This document shows, piece by piece, positions 1-9,646 of a stretch of DNA of 36,028 bases (position 1 is its first letter; each line of letters begins with the position of its first letter). The stretch spans positions 1-36,028 of the forward strand of contig JAJZOG010000015.1 in NCBI GenBank assembly GCA_021811585.1, given 5' to 3'. The DNA is from a bacterium. Its GTDB lineage: Bacteria > Patescibacteriota > Doudnabacteria > UBA920 > VMFF01. The position numbers and the translations under genes are program-made. The notes beneath the pieces were generated by a model. The model ran no database searches. It was not told the origin of the DNA and worked only from the letters and a program-made list of their open reading frames with translations.

Positions 1-981
1 AGCAAAGGCATTCTTACCGTGGCAGTGGTTACCAAGCCGTTTACTTTTGAAGGCATGAAAAGAAAAGACGTTGCCGAAGAGGGCTACGCTAATTTGAAAG
101 ATAAAGTCGATGCCATTATCAGCATTTCCAATGACAGAATCCTGCAGATAATTGATAAGAAAACTTCTCTGATTGATGCTTTTAAAACCGTTGACGAGGT
201 CTTGCGGCACGGCATACAGGGCATTTCCGATTTGATTACCACCCATGGCATTGTGAATGCGGATTTTGCCGATGTGCGCACAATTACCCAAAATGCCGGA
301 ACCGCCTTAATGGGCATTGGCATAGCCGAAGGAGATAATCGCGCGGCAGAAGCCGCCAAAGCGGCAATTAATTCGCCTTTGTTGGAATTGGCAATCGACG
401 GCGCCAAAGGCGTGCTCTTTAATGTCACAGGCGGCAAGGACTTGAGCATGTTTGAAATTGACGAGGCAGCCAAAATAATCACCAAGAGCGTTGATCCGGA
501 AGCCAAGATTAAGTGGGGTTCTGTAATTGATGAAAGTATGGGTGATAAGATAAAGGTTACTGTTATTGCAACAGGTTTTGACGAGATGCAAAGGAAAATG
601 AGCAGCATCCGTTCCGTGGAACTGGAAGAAAATAACGGTTCGTTTTACGGCGGGCATTCGTTTGGGCGCGATGTGCATGGCGAGGCGCGCACCGAAGCGC
701 GCACTGACATGCGCAATGACATGCGGGATTTTAATAAGCGCATGGATGATATAAAGCGCGAAGAAAAATTCGAACAGCCGGCAGCGGCAACGCCAAAGCC
801 CGCGATGCCGGCGCACCAGCCGAAGCAATCAAACTCTGTTTTGCCTGACATGAAAAAGCCAAGAAAGCCGCTTTTCTCCGCGTTCGCGGATGATAACGGC
901 GGTTCGGACGATTCTTCGTCCGCGGTTCCTGAAAACGACGAATTGGATATCCCCGCTTTTATCCGCAAAAAAATGAAATAA
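1..981 (+). CDS. ftsZ: Cell division protein FtsZ, 3' portion (5' end lies outside the window)
   Basis: Frame is open from base 1 (SKGILTVAVVTKPFTFEG...). FtsZ-typical DFADVRTI...GTALMGIG and ...KVTVIATGFD; C-terminal conserved peptide LDIPAFIRKKMK. Confidence 0.95.
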   Translation, partial: SKGILTVAVVTKPFTFEGMKRKDVAEEGYANLKDKVDAIISISNDRILQIIDKKTSLIDAFKTVDEVLRHGIQGISDLITTHGIVNADFADVRTITQNAGTALMGIGIAEGDNRAAEAAKAAINSPLLELAIDGAKGVLFNVTGGKDLSMFEIDEAAKIITKSVDPEAKIKWGSVIDESMGDKIKVTVIATGFDEMQRKMSSIRSVELEENNGSFYGGHSFGRDVHGEARTEARTDMRNDMRDFNKRMDDIKREEKFEQPAAATPKPAMPAHQPKQSNSVLPDMKKPRKPLFSAFADDNGGSDDSSSAVPENDELDIPAFIRKKMK

Positions 982-1003
982 TTATTAATTAATTTTTAAT
1001 TGA

Positions 1004-1357
1004 ATGGAAAATCAACAAATGGAAAACCAGCAAGCAAGCGAGCGCTCGGAAAGCAAAGGAGCGTTCCCGACATTTAAGAAATGGGATTGGGATTGGATCT
1101 CGGCGATTTTATCATTGGTGGTGGTTCTTTTGCCAGGCATCCTGGTTCGCATTCTTGCATTTAATCCGAGTTTTGATACCTCCGCGCCTTCGTATCAGTT
1201 TGTGGCATCGTCCGGATTTAACAGCGCTGTCATATTGATTGCTTTCATTTTGGCATTAGTTGCGCTTTATAAAGCAAGGCATTCCGGCGTGCGCACCTTG
1301 GCATTGCTTACGCTCATAGTTTGCATTATAAGATTTTTGGTCCCAACATTGGGATAG
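1004..1357 (+). CDS. Small membrane protein, unknown function
   Basis: 117-aa ORF with three hydrophobic segments, co-directional and close to ftsZ. Confidence 0.6.
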   Translation: MENQQMENQQASERSESKGAFPTFKKWDWDWISAILSLVVVLLPGILVRILAFNPSFDTSAPSYQFVASSGFNSAVILIAFILALVALYKARHSGVRTLALLTLIVCIIRFLVPTLG

Positions 1358-1462
1358 CATTGGGAATCGAGTAGGCCTGATCTCGGAAAAGAAATTAGAT
1401 CTCGAAAAAATTTGGAACACATCGGCGGCAAGGAATAAATTCTTTGCCGCCATTTTATTTTT

Positions 1463-1495
1463 CTATCAGGTTGCACTTTAGATTAGAATTTGCGC
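1463..1495 (+). repeat. Solo copy of the 33-bp repeat found in tandem at 21515-21613
   Basis: ctatcaggttgcactttagattagaatttgcgc; hand alignment to unit 21581-21613 gives 25/33 identical positions, concentrated in the core gcactt[ct]agatt[ga]gaatttg[tc]gc. Confidence 0.75.
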
Positions 1496-1497
1496 CA

Positions 1498-1526
1498 TTT
1501 ACAAAAAAGAAAATTTCTGCTATAAT
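1498..1526 (+). promoter_or_regulatory. Sigma70-type promoter (TTTACA-17-TATAAT)
   Basis: TTTACA at 1498-1503, 17-nt spacer, TATAAT at 1521-1526; immediately downstream of the 33-bp repeat and upstream of CDS 1635. Confidence 0.65.
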
Positions 1527-1634
1527 TTAAATGCATTCGAAACCGAAGGTCGATTCGAAACGCAGGCGCCTTTTGTTTGCACCAGATCTGGCAAGAAAAA
1601 GGCAAGAAACAAAAACAAAACAAAATTTAATAAC

Positions 1635-2036
1635 ATGACTAAAGAACATTATATAGTTCTTCCTTTACTGTCTTTTGTTGTCCTGAATATGGGATTCCTT
1701 TTTGTGGTTTCATATTCCGGGGCAACTTTTAACGGAGCGGCGAAACCGATCCCAACCCCTTTTGCTTTACAAAATATTTCCGAACCGCTTGCACAAGACA
1801 CTGCTGTAATCGGGCAAAATTTCGTCTGGAGCGTGCAAACGGCGTTTGAGGCGGTTAAGGTTCCGGCTTTGGCTTATTTGGGAATTCCTTCAAATTCGGC
1901 AAGCGCAGCCATGGCTGCCAATACCTCGGATGGGCAGGCGAATGTTCACGCGTTTTTCGTGAATCCTGAAGTGCTTGGTGCGGTTTATGCCAACCCGGCT
2001 TATGTAAATTCAACTATTTCCCCGTCCTCGCAATAG
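1635..2036 (+). CDS. Hypothetical secreted or membrane-anchored small protein
   Basis: 133-aa ORF with N-terminal hydrophobic segment; own promoter and downstream terminator-like hairpin. Confidence 0.55.
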   Translation: MTKEHYIVLPLLSFVVLNMGFLFVVSYSGATFNGAAKPIPTPFALQNISEPLAQDTAVIGQNFVWSVQTAFEAVKVPALAYLGIPSNSASAAMAANTSDGQANVHAFFVNPEVLGAVYANPAYVNSTISPSSQ

Positions 2037-2082
2037 CAAGGCAGGGTTTAGAGCTCTTTTAAAGAAAAATAAAACAAAAATG

Positions 2083-2114
2083 ATCCCGGGACAAGCTCTC
2101 GGGATTTAATTTTT
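2083..2114 (+). terminator. Intrinsic terminator-like hairpin
   Basis: ATCCCG...CGGGAT stem followed by T-rich tttaattttt. Confidence 0.5.
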
Positions 2115-2230
2115 ACGTGTTTTTGCGGCTCTCTGCGGGTGCGAAGCAGCGCTTGTGGATAAGAGCCATATTTTGGCACCCGGTTTTCAAAAAAATGGCA
2201 TTATATAGCCGTTTCTTGGAAATTTGCATG

Positions 2231-2278
2231 ACACTATATGTAGTGCTAATATGTTTTTAGACACACCACATATAGTGT
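2231..2278 (+). promoter_or_regulatory. Tandem NrdR-box pair
   Basis: acactatatgtagtgc (2231-2246) and acaccacatatagtgt (2263-2278), 16-bp spacer and 32 bp start to start; matches the known NrdR-box type ACACWAYATMTWGTGT. Confidence 0.85.
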
Positions 2279-2338
2279 CTTATAGAAACAAAAACAAAAG
2301 TAAAAATCTGCCTTATTTCGCGGAAAACATATAAATTT

Positions 2339-2785
2339 ATGCATTGTTTAAATTGCGCCAATGAAGATACAAAAGTGATTGATTCCCGCGTTGCGGGCGA
2401 TGGCGTTGCTATTCGCCGCAGAAGAGAGTGCCCTTCCTGCGGTTTTCGTTTTTCCACTTACGAAGAAATGGAAATTTTAGATCTCTCGGTATTAAAAAGG
2501 GACGGTTCCAAAGAAACTTATTCGCGTGAAAAGCTGGATCGCGGCATCAGGCGCGCTTTCGAGAAAAGGCCCATTAGCGACGAGGATTTCAAAAAGCTTA
2601 TTTCGCAAATAGAGCAGGAGATTCAAAGAAAGGCAGCTTCCAATGAAATTGAAAGCTCGGCCATCGGCGATATTGTTATGAAAAAGATAAAAAAATTCGA
2701 TAAGGTTGCTTATGTCCGTTTTGCCTCGGTTTACAAGCAGTTTGAAGATATAGAAGAATTCAAGGCAGAATTGCAAAGATTATAA
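2339..2785 (+). CDS. nrdR: Transcriptional repressor NrdR
   Basis: MHCLNCANEDTKVIDSRVAGDGVAIRRRRECPSCGFRFSTYE zinc ribbon plus ATP-cone. Confidence 0.96.
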   Translation: MHCLNCANEDTKVIDSRVAGDGVAIRRRRECPSCGFRFSTYEEMEILDLSVLKRDGSKETYSREKLDRGIRRAFEKRPISDEDFKKLISQIEQEIQRKAASNEIESSAIGDIVMKKIKKFDKVAYVRFASVYKQFEDIEEFKAELQRL

Positions 2786-2800
2786 AACAACCGCCACATA

Positions 2801-2903
2801 TTAACTAACTACCAACTACCAACTATTGCCTACCGTCTACCACTTGCCAACCACTACCTACTACCTACCAACTACTATCTACCAACTACCAACTACTAAC
2901 CAT
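2801..2903. repeat. Degenerate heptamer-type array (CTACCAA/ACTACCA)
   Basis: ttaactaactaccaactaccaactattgcctaccg...ctaccaactaccaactactaacc; ~100 nt, in the nrdR-nrdJ gap. Confidence 0.8.
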
Positions 2904-2917
2904 TAAGCAAAACAAAA

Positions 2918-5605
2918 ATGTCCGCAGAAAATCTGCAAGCAAGAAAACGGAATGCCCTATCCGAATTAGGGGAAAAAATATTTTTAGACCGCTACGCGGT
3001 TAAAGATGTTAAAAAAGAGACGCTGAAAATCGGCGATGTTGCCATTATTAACGTTAATTTAAAAACAGGCCAGCGGGAAATAGGCACGGTTGAAAGCATA
3101 AATGCGGAGACAAACGAAGTTTCCGTGCGCTTGCGCGACGGGCGTTTGGAGTTGCGGGCCATGGAGCACGTAGACAAGCCGCTGGAAACAGTTCCCGAAC
3201 AAATGTTCGAGCGCATTGCAAAACATATCGCCAGCGTTGAACCCACGCCTGAGAAGAAAACAGAATGGGAAAACAATTTCCGCAATTTGATGGATGATTG
3301 GAAATACGTTCCCGCCGGAAGAATTTTTACAGGAGCAGGCACAGGACAAAATCTGACTTTTTATAACTGTTATGTGCTTCCTTGCCCGGATGATTCCCGC
3401 GGCGGCATTTTTGAGCGGCTTCAGCAGATGGCGGAAATTATGTCCCGCGGCGGAGGCGCCGGCCTGAACCTTTCAACATTGCGCCCGCGCTACGCCTATG
3501 TTAAGGGCGTCAACGGAAGATCTTCCGGCGCGGTTTCCTGGGGCTCTGTTTACAGCTTTGTCACGGGATTAATTGAGCAGGGCGGTTCAAGGCGCGGAGC
3601 GCTTATGCTGATACTCAATGTCTGGCACCCCGATGTTTTGGAATTTATCAATTCCAAGCGCGAGGCGGGCAAAATAACGAACGCAAACATTTCCATAGGC
3701 ATTACCGATGATTTTATGGATGCGGTAAAAAACGACAGCAATTGGGATTTGGTTTTTCCGGACACTTCCGATCCCCTTTATAAAGAACATTGGCAATCCT
3801 TCCAGGGCGATATTAAAAAATGGAGAGAAGCCGGCGGCAAGGTTTTGAAGTATAAAACCATGAAGGCGCGGGATATTTGGACGCAAATAGTGGAATCGGC
3901 CTGGGCCTCTGCAGAACCGGGAATGTATTTCGTGGATCGCGCCAATTACATGTCCAACTCTTATTATTACGCTCCGCTGCCGTGCACGAATCCATGCGGG
4001 GAACAGCCGCTTGCCCCATGGGCGGTCTGCAACCTCGGACATGTTAATCTTGCCAAACATCTGAACCAGGGCGGCAATGATGTGGATTGGAATCTTTTGC
4101 GCCAAACGGTTCAGCAGGCGGTGCGCTTCCAGGACAATGTCATAGATGCCACTCCGTATTTTTTCGAAGAAAACAAAAAACAGCAAATGTCCGAGCGCCG
4201 CGTGGGCATGGGCACCATCGGCCTTGCGGAAATGCTTATTAAGCTCGGCATAAAATACGGAAGCGCGGAATCGGAAAAATTTATCGGCAAGCTCTACCAA
4301 TTCATAGCGGTTACCGCTTATGAAACTTCCGTTGCTTTGGCGCGGGAGAAAGGCGCGTTTCCGATGTTTGATGCGGAAAAGTTTTTGGAAAGCGGATTCA
4401 TGAAGCAAATGCCGGAATATATCCGCAGCCAGGTGCGCCAATACGGCATCCGCAATGTCACCATCCTGACGCAGGCGCCGACAGGAACAGTGGGCACGAT
4501 GGTAGGCACGAGCACGGGCATTGAACCGTTTTATTCTTGGACATATTTCAGAAAAGCGCGCCTTGGCGTTCATGAGGAAAAAATTCAAATTGCCAAGGAT
4601 TGGCTGGATGCGCATCCTGGCGAAGGCCTTCCGGATTATTTCGTGAATGCCATGCAATTGACTCCCGAAGAGCACGTTCGCGTTCAGGCCGCTGTCCAAA
4701 AATGGACAGATGCCGCAATTTCCAAAACTTGCAACGCCCCTTCGGCTTATACAATCGACCAGACAAAAAAGCTTTACGAGCTTATGTACGACCTCGGCTG
4801 CAAAGGTGGCACAATTTACCGGGACGGTTCGCGCGACGAGCAAATTCTTGCCACTGACGGCGACAAGCTCGGCAAAGATGCTGCCGATCAATTAAAGAAA
4901 ATGGGCAAGCTGGAAACATCCCCGGCTGTTGTTAAGGCCGAAGAGAAATCCGTGATGCAGGTGGATGCCAACAATCCGAACAAGATTATTGTTAAACAAC
5001 TGATGCAAAACGGGACGCGCTATGAAATTATTCCCCGCGAGCGGCCGGATGAAATGCGCGGCACGACTTATAAAGTAAAAACCCCGTACGGCAACCTTTT
5101 CATCACCATAAACGAAGACGAGCACGGGCCTTTTGAGGTTTTCGCCACATTGGGAAAATCCGGCGGATTTTTCGCGGCGCTCACCGAAGCCCTGACGCGC
5201 CTGGTTTCCCTTTCCCTGCGTTCCGGGGTCTCTGTTGAAGCAATCATAAAGCAGCTGAAGGGAATCCGCAGCAGTGAGGTTTCATTTGCCGACGGCGAAA
5301 TTATCTATTCGCTGCCTGATGCCATTGGCAAGGTTTTGGAAAAACATATTAACCGCAGCCAGCAAAAGCTGCAGCTGAATTTTAATGCCGGCAAGGCCCC
5401 GCGGGAAGATATTATTGAGCATGCGGTAGAGACGGTTACAGAGCGCACCAATCAAACCGAAGCCACGGGAACGTATTCGCTCCGGCAAAAAGTTTCTTTG
5501 GCTGATTACGGCCACGCGCCTGTCTGCCCGGATTGTTCGGCAATGCTGAAGTTTGAAGAGGGATGCCTGAAGTGCACTACCTGCGGATATTCAAAATGCG
5601 GCTAA
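2918..5605 (+). CDS. nrdJ: Adenosylcobalamin-dependent (class II) ribonucleotide reductase
   Basis: 895 aa; LPCTNPCGEQPL, NVTILTQAPTGTVGTMVGTSTGIEPFYSW, TSCPD-like domain, C-terminal zinc ribbon CPDCSAMLKFEEGCLKCTTCGYSKCG. Confidence 0.95.
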   Translation: MSAENLQARKRNALSELGEKIFLDRYAVKDVKKETLKIGDVAIINVNLKTGQREIGTVESINAETNEVSVRLRDGRLELRAMEHVDKPLETVPEQMFERIAKHIASVEPTPEKKTEWENNFRNLMDDWKYVPAGRIFTGAGTGQNLTFYNCYVLPCPDDSRGGIFERLQQMAEIMSRGGGAGLNLSTLRPRYAYVKGVNGRSSGAVSWGSVYSFVTGLIEQGGSRRGALMLILNVWHPDVLEFINSKREAGKITNANISIGITDDFMDAVKNDSNWDLVFPDTSDPLYKEHWQSFQGDIKKWREAGGKVLKYKTMKARDIWTQIVESAWASAEPGMYFVDRANYMSNSYYYAPLPCTNPCGEQPLAPWAVCNLGHVNLAKHLNQGGNDVDWNLLRQTVQQAVRFQDNVIDATPYFFEENKKQQMSERRVGMGTIGLAEMLIKLGIKYGSAESEKFIGKLYQFIAVTAYETSVALAREKGAFPMFDAEKFLESGFMKQMPEYIRSQVRQYGIRNVTILTQAPTGTVGTMVGTSTGIEPFYSWTYFRKARLGVHEEKIQIAKDWLDAHPGEGLPDYFVNAMQLTPEEHVRVQAAVQKWTDAAISKTCNAPSAYTIDQTKKLYELMYDLGCKGGTIYRDGSRDEQILATDGDKLGKDAADQLKKMGKLETSPAVVKAEEKSVMQVDANNPNKIIVKQLMQNGTRYEIIPRERPDEMRGTTYKVKTPYGNLFITINEDEHGPFEVFATLGKSGGFFAALTEALTRLVSLSLRSGVSVEAIIKQLKGIRSSEVSFADGEIIYSLPDAIGKVLEKHINRSQQKLQLNFNAGKAPREDIIEHAVETVTERTNQTEATGTYSLRQKVSLADYGHAPVCPDCSAMLKFEEGCLKCTTCGYSKCG

Positions 5606-5620
5606 ACGCCGGGTTTAAAA

Positions 5621-6316
5621 ATGCCGGGAGGCAAAATGCCAGGTTCAGAAATCCTCAAACGCAATAATTTAAAAACTTCCGGTTTCCACGCCCCTGCTCA
5701 GCGCAAGGGGCTTAATATTTATTATTATGGCAAAGGCAAAGGCAAAACCTCGGCTGCCATGGGCTTGGCAGCCCGCGCTGCCGGCGCGGGCATGAATGTC
5801 CTTATTTTGCAGTTTGTGAAAGCGCGAAGGCCGAAAAAAGGAAAACAGCGCCGCAGCGGCGAATGGCCGATTTCTTCCGAAATTGTTTTTTTTGAAAATA
5901 TTGCGGCGAAAAAAAATTTGGGCACAACCCAAAGCGGCAGAAAAATTAAAATCGGGCGCATAAAAACTTTGCAAACAGGCCGCGGGTTTGTGGGCATACT
6001 CGGGGATCGGAAGAAAAAGGCGGTGCATGTTAAGGCGGCAAAGGACGGCCTTGCGCTCGCGCGCAAATTTGCGGCTTCCGGGAGATATGGCCTGATAATT
6101 TTGGATGAGCTTGTTTCCGCCCTGGAGCTCGGGCTTCTTTCGCAGGCGGAAATTATAAATTTAACCAAGGTCAAGCCGGCGCATTTGCACCTGGCCTATA
6201 CGGGGCACGATCTTTTTAAGGGCATCCTTGCTGTTTCGGATTTGGTTTCGGAAATGAATATGATTAAGCACCCTTATTATAAAGGGATACTCGCTCAAAA
6301 GGGGATTGATTTTTAA
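5621..6316 (+). CDS. cobO: Cob(I)alamin/cob(I)yrinic acid a,c-diamide adenosyltransferase, CobA/CobO family
   Basis: YYGKGKGKTSAAMGLAARAAGAGMNVLILQFVK P-loop; LIILDELVSALELGLL; LAYTGHDLFKGILAVSDLVSEM. Confidence 0.88.
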   Translation: MPGGKMPGSEILKRNNLKTSGFHAPAQRKGLNIYYYGKGKGKTSAAMGLAARAAGAGMNVLILQFVKARRPKKGKQRRSGEWPISSEIVFFENIAAKKNLGTTQSGRKIKIGRIKTLQTGRGFVGILGDRKKKAVHVKAAKDGLALARKFAASGRYGLIILDELVSALELGLLSQAEIINLTKVKPAHLHLAYTGHDLFKGILAVSDLVSEMNMIKHPYYKGILAQKGIDF

Positions 6317-6329
6317 TGCGCGGCGGCAT

Positions 6330-6554
6330 ATGAAAATTTTCGTCAAAGCGCATCCGGGATCCAAAAAGAAATCGGTTTTGCGCGTTTCGGAAAATATTTT
6401 GGAGATTTGGCTTGGCGAGCCGGCTATCGAAGGCAGGGCAAACCGCGCCCTGATCCGCATTCTTGCGCATTTTTTTAATGTCAGCCAAAGCGCGGTGCGC
6501 CTGGTGCACGGTGAAAAATCCAAAAGCAAAATGTTTGAAGTTCGGCTTAATTAA
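6330..6554 (+). CDS. DUF167/YggU family protein
   Basis: MKIFVKAHPGSKKKSVLRVSENILEIWLGEPAIEGRANRALIRILAHFFNVSQSAVRLVHGEKSKSKMFEV; ATG at 6330 preferred over the upstream TTG at 6306. Confidence 0.88.
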   Translation: MKIFVKAHPGSKKKSVLRVSENILEIWLGEPAIEGRANRALIRILAHFFNVSQSAVRLVHGEKSKSKMFEVRLN

Positions 6555-6670
6555 AATTAATTTAATTTCACGCGTTCACGCCGCACTTTTGAGCCGCCTT
6601 GGCATCAAATTCCATTTAGGGCGCGATATTAATGGCATCTTTTTCCCAAAAATGGTAAAATTTAGGTATT

Positions 6671-7984
6671 ATGAAGCCCATAGAGCCAAGGACATTAAAA
6701 GGTTTCCGCGATTATTTGCCGCAGGAGCAGATTGCGCGGAGCCGGATGATGGAAAAGATAAAAAGGGTTTTTGAACTCTACGGTTTCGAGCCCCTCGAAA
6801 CCCCGGCGCTTGAATATGAAGACGTCCTCGCGGGAAAGTACGGAGATGAAGGCGAACAGCTGATGTATCGCTTCAAAGACCACGGCAACCGCGATGTGGC
6901 AATGCGCTACGATCTTACAGTGCCGCTTGCTCGCGTGGCCGCCCAGCATAAAAACGATCTTGCCAGGCCTTTTAAACGGTACCAAATTGCCCCTGTTTGG
7001 CGCGCTGAAAATACCCAAAAAGGGCGGCTTCGCGAATTTTACCAGTGCGACGCCGATATTGCAGGTGCGCCCCTGGGAATTTCCGATGCCGAATGCATTG
7101 CGGTCATAGAGGCGGCGATGAAGGATCTTGGCATAAAAAAATTTGTTATCAAGGTAAATAACCGGAAAATTTTAAATGCCATAATGCTGACCGCGAAAGT
7201 GCCGCCTGAAAAAATCATTCACGGCATACGCGCCATTGATAAAATAGAAAAAAACGGCGCCAAAGCCGTTGCCGAGGAGCTGGAAAAAAAATTGGGCATG
7301 GAAAAGCACGAGGCTGAAGGGCTTATCCGCCTGGCATCGACAAAAGTGCCTGATGTCGGCGCCCTGAAAACATTCATGAGCAAATATATTTTGCGCCAGC
7401 CGCAAGGGAAAGAGGGCTTTGACGAGCTTAACAAAGTTTTTTCGGCGTTAAAAGAATTCGGCGTTTCGCATGCGGAAATAGATTTGTCATTGGCGCGCGG
7501 CCTGGATTATTATACCTCGACTATTTTTGAAACAATCCTTACCGAAAACATGGAATCGCGCAGGTTCGGTTCTGTTGCCGGAGGTGGAAGATACGACCAT
7601 CTGCTCCGCCTTTTCACCGGCCAGGATATTCCGGCCATCGGCGTTTCCATCGGCCTTGACCGTCTTTTTTCGGCAATGCAGGACGCAGGGCTTGCGGAAA
7701 AAAGCGGCACGGTTAAGGTTTTGATTTTGAATATGGATAAAAATCTGGAAACGGATTATCTGAATATTTTATCGCAATTGCGCGCCGCGGGAATTAACAG
7801 CGAATTTTATTATGAGAGCGCGGACATGAAAAAGCAGTTTTCCTACGCCGAAAGCAAGCACATTCCTTATGCCGTCCTTTTCGGTGCAAACGAGAAGAAA
7901 AAAAACGAGATCACGGTGCGGGATCTTAAGACCAGAAAGCAAAAAAGTTTAAAAATGAGAGAGCTGATTCGCGGCTTAATTTAG
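6671..7984 (+). CDS. hisS: Histidyl-tRNA synthetase
   Basis: Class II aaRS; MRYDLTVPLARVAAQ, RGLDYYTSTIFE, GGGRYDHL. Confidence 0.97.
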   Translation: MKPIEPRTLKGFRDYLPQEQIARSRMMEKIKRVFELYGFEPLETPALEYEDVLAGKYGDEGEQLMYRFKDHGNRDVAMRYDLTVPLARVAAQHKNDLARPFKRYQIAPVWRAENTQKGRLREFYQCDADIAGAPLGISDAECIAVIEAAMKDLGIKKFVIKVNNRKILNAIMLTAKVPPEKIIHGIRAIDKIEKNGAKAVAEELEKKLGMEKHEAEGLIRLASTKVPDVGALKTFMSKYILRQPQGKEGFDELNKVFSALKEFGVSHAEIDLSLARGLDYYTSTIFETILTENMESRRFGSVAGGGRYDHLLRLFTGQDIPAIGVSIGLDRLFSAMQDAGLAEKSGTVKVLILNMDKNLETDYLNILSQLRAAGINSEFYYESADMKKQFSYAESKHIPYAVLFGANEKKKNEITVRDLKTRKQKSLKMRELIRGLI

Positions 7985-7997
7985 GATTGCGCTTGAT

Positions 7998-8663
7998 TCA
8001 ATTTAGAACAGCGCTTTGTTTTGCGGTTTCCGCGTGGCCGAGAGCCAAAAAGCTCTGCACTAAAATTGCGGAGATTTCTTCGTGGGTCTTGTGTTCGAGA
8101 TTTATCGTGTAAGGATTCCCCGCGATCGCTCCCATTTCTTTTTTGCCGAACAAGAATTTGAAAAGCGAAAGGCCGGGAGTGGTTTTTAAATATACCGGCA
8201 GGATCGTAAGATTTTTGAATTCCGAAACCAGTGCTGCTGCTCCGCGGCCGATGCCGGGACGTTCACTGTCGTCATAAATCCTTTTGCCGTAAGGAAAAAT
8301 AACCGCGGCGCGGTTGTCCGCAAGCGCCGCGCGCAAATCTTTCAGCGAAATATCCAGCCCTTTGCCGCGGATTGCCGGCGACGCTCCGAGAACCTTCATA
8401 ATCAGTCTTGAAAAAGGGTTTTTAAAAAACATCTCCGCGGCTATAAAGCTTAATGGAAACAGTTTGGAAGAAAAAGGGAAAAGCGTGCCTATTATAAAAG
8501 AATCCCAGTAGCTGCGGTGATTGGAAACAATAAGCAGCGGCCCGGAAATTCCCCGGAGTTTTTCCATGCCTTCCCTGTAAAAATTACAAAAAATTTTCAT
8601 GGCCGCAATGGTTGCGAGCCACGCAAGGCGCTGGGCAAAAGATGTAATAAATTTCATAATCAT
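7998..8663 (-). CDS. 1-acyl-sn-glycerol-3-phosphate acyltransferase (PlsC-like)
   Basis: SNHRSYWD (NHx4D motif), AVIFPYGKRIYDDSERPGIGRGAAAL; ORF extends to 8708, start chosen at MIMKFIT. Confidence 0.85.
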   Translation of the reverse strand: MIMKFITSFAQRLAWLATIAAMKIFCNFYREGMEKLRGISGPLLIVSNHRSYWDSFIIGTLFPFSSKLFPLSFIAAEMFFKNPFSRLIMKVLGASPAIRGKGLDISLKDLRAALADNRAAVIFPYGKRIYDDSERPGIGRGAAALVSEFKNLTILPVYLKTTPGLSLFKFLFGKKEMGAIAGNPYTINLEHKTHEEISAILVQSFLALGHAETAKQSAVLN

Positions 8664-8719
8664 ATATAATTGTATCAGAGTTTTTGGTTTAAGAAACCAA
8701 AACAACAAAATTAAAAATT

Positions 8720-9634
8720 GTGGATAAAAAAATGAGCAAAACCGTTGCCAGCCAGTTTCCGGAGGGATTGGAAAGCCAATTTCATCGAGTTTGGTGGTTT
8801 GTTGCCTTGGATTTAATCGCTTTCTGGGTGGTTTGTAAGAAAAAGATTCGTAAATTTTTCGGCTTAAAAGCGCCGAAAGTGAACAGCATGCTTTATGACG
8901 GCTTAAGCAAATATTGCCGCGACGTCAAAGATACCGCGACTTCCTGGCGCGCCCTGGATATTGTCTATAACATGAAGCCCTTTGCAAAGCCGCAAAACAT
9001 GTCCGAACGGCTTTACAATTTGTATTACGGGATGGAAAACGCGCAGGCAGTGCGCAACAGGCGCAAAATTATTGCCGCGGAAATCACGGATGCCATTAAG
9101 CGCGCAGGCGCAGCCGGCCACAGCAAGGTTCGGATTATGTCCGTTGCCGCCGGCTCCGCCCAATCGGTTATGGAAGGCATTGGTTCTGTGCCGGAAAATG
9201 TCGACAAGGTTTTGCTTTTGGATATAGATCCGAAAGCGATCGAACATGCAAAAAATCTCGCCGTTGAATCCGGCATTGGTGCGAAATTCGACGGTGTTGC
9301 GGCGCATTTCAAGGAATATTCGAACCACGCCGAACCGTTCCGGCCGCATGTCGTGGAAGTTGCCGGGCTTTTGGATTATTTGCCCGAAAATGTTGCTGTC
9401 GAGTTTTTCCGGAACATTAAAAAGCGTTTGCCGCGCGGAGGAACCCTGCTTACTTGCAATATCGCGCCGAATAAGGAACAGTATTTTTTGAAGCATGTTA
9501 TTAATTGGGGAAGAATGATTTATAGGGAAGAAAGCGAATTGCGCGGAATTTTGGAGCAGGCCGGATTTTCCGATATCCGAATTTTCCCCGAACCATTGCA
9601 GATTCATCAAATAGCCGTCTGCACGGCAGAATAA
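8720..9634 (+). CDS. Class I SAM-dependent methyltransferase
   Basis: VRIMSVAAGSAQSVMEGI...VLLLDIDPKAIEHAKNLAVESG and GGTLLTCNIAPN. Confidence 0.75.
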   Translation: MDKKMSKTVASQFPEGLESQFHRVWWFVALDLIAFWVVCKKKIRKFFGLKAPKVNSMLYDGLSKYCRDVKDTATSWRALDIVYNMKPFAKPQNMSERLYNLYYGMENAQAVRNRRKIIAAEITDAIKRAGAAGHSKVRIMSVAAGSAQSVMEGIGSVPENVDKVLLLDIDPKAIEHAKNLAVESGIGAKFDGVAAHFKEYSNHAEPFRPHVVEVAGLLDYLPENVAVEFFRNIKKRLPRGGTLLTCNIAPNKEQYFLKHVINWGRMIYREESELRGILEQAGFSDIRIFPEPLQIHQIAVCTAE

Positions 9635-9646
9635 TTTTTAAAAAAT

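Noticed and set aside
2801-2903. CTACCAA array as CRISPR or coding
   Set aside because: No fixed repeat/spacer pattern and no ORF; it is a degenerate short-unit array.
3587-4891. 434-aa minus-strand ORF
   Set aside because: Antisense shadow of nrdJ; composition (F/R/H/A rich) typical of antisense translation, no family signature.
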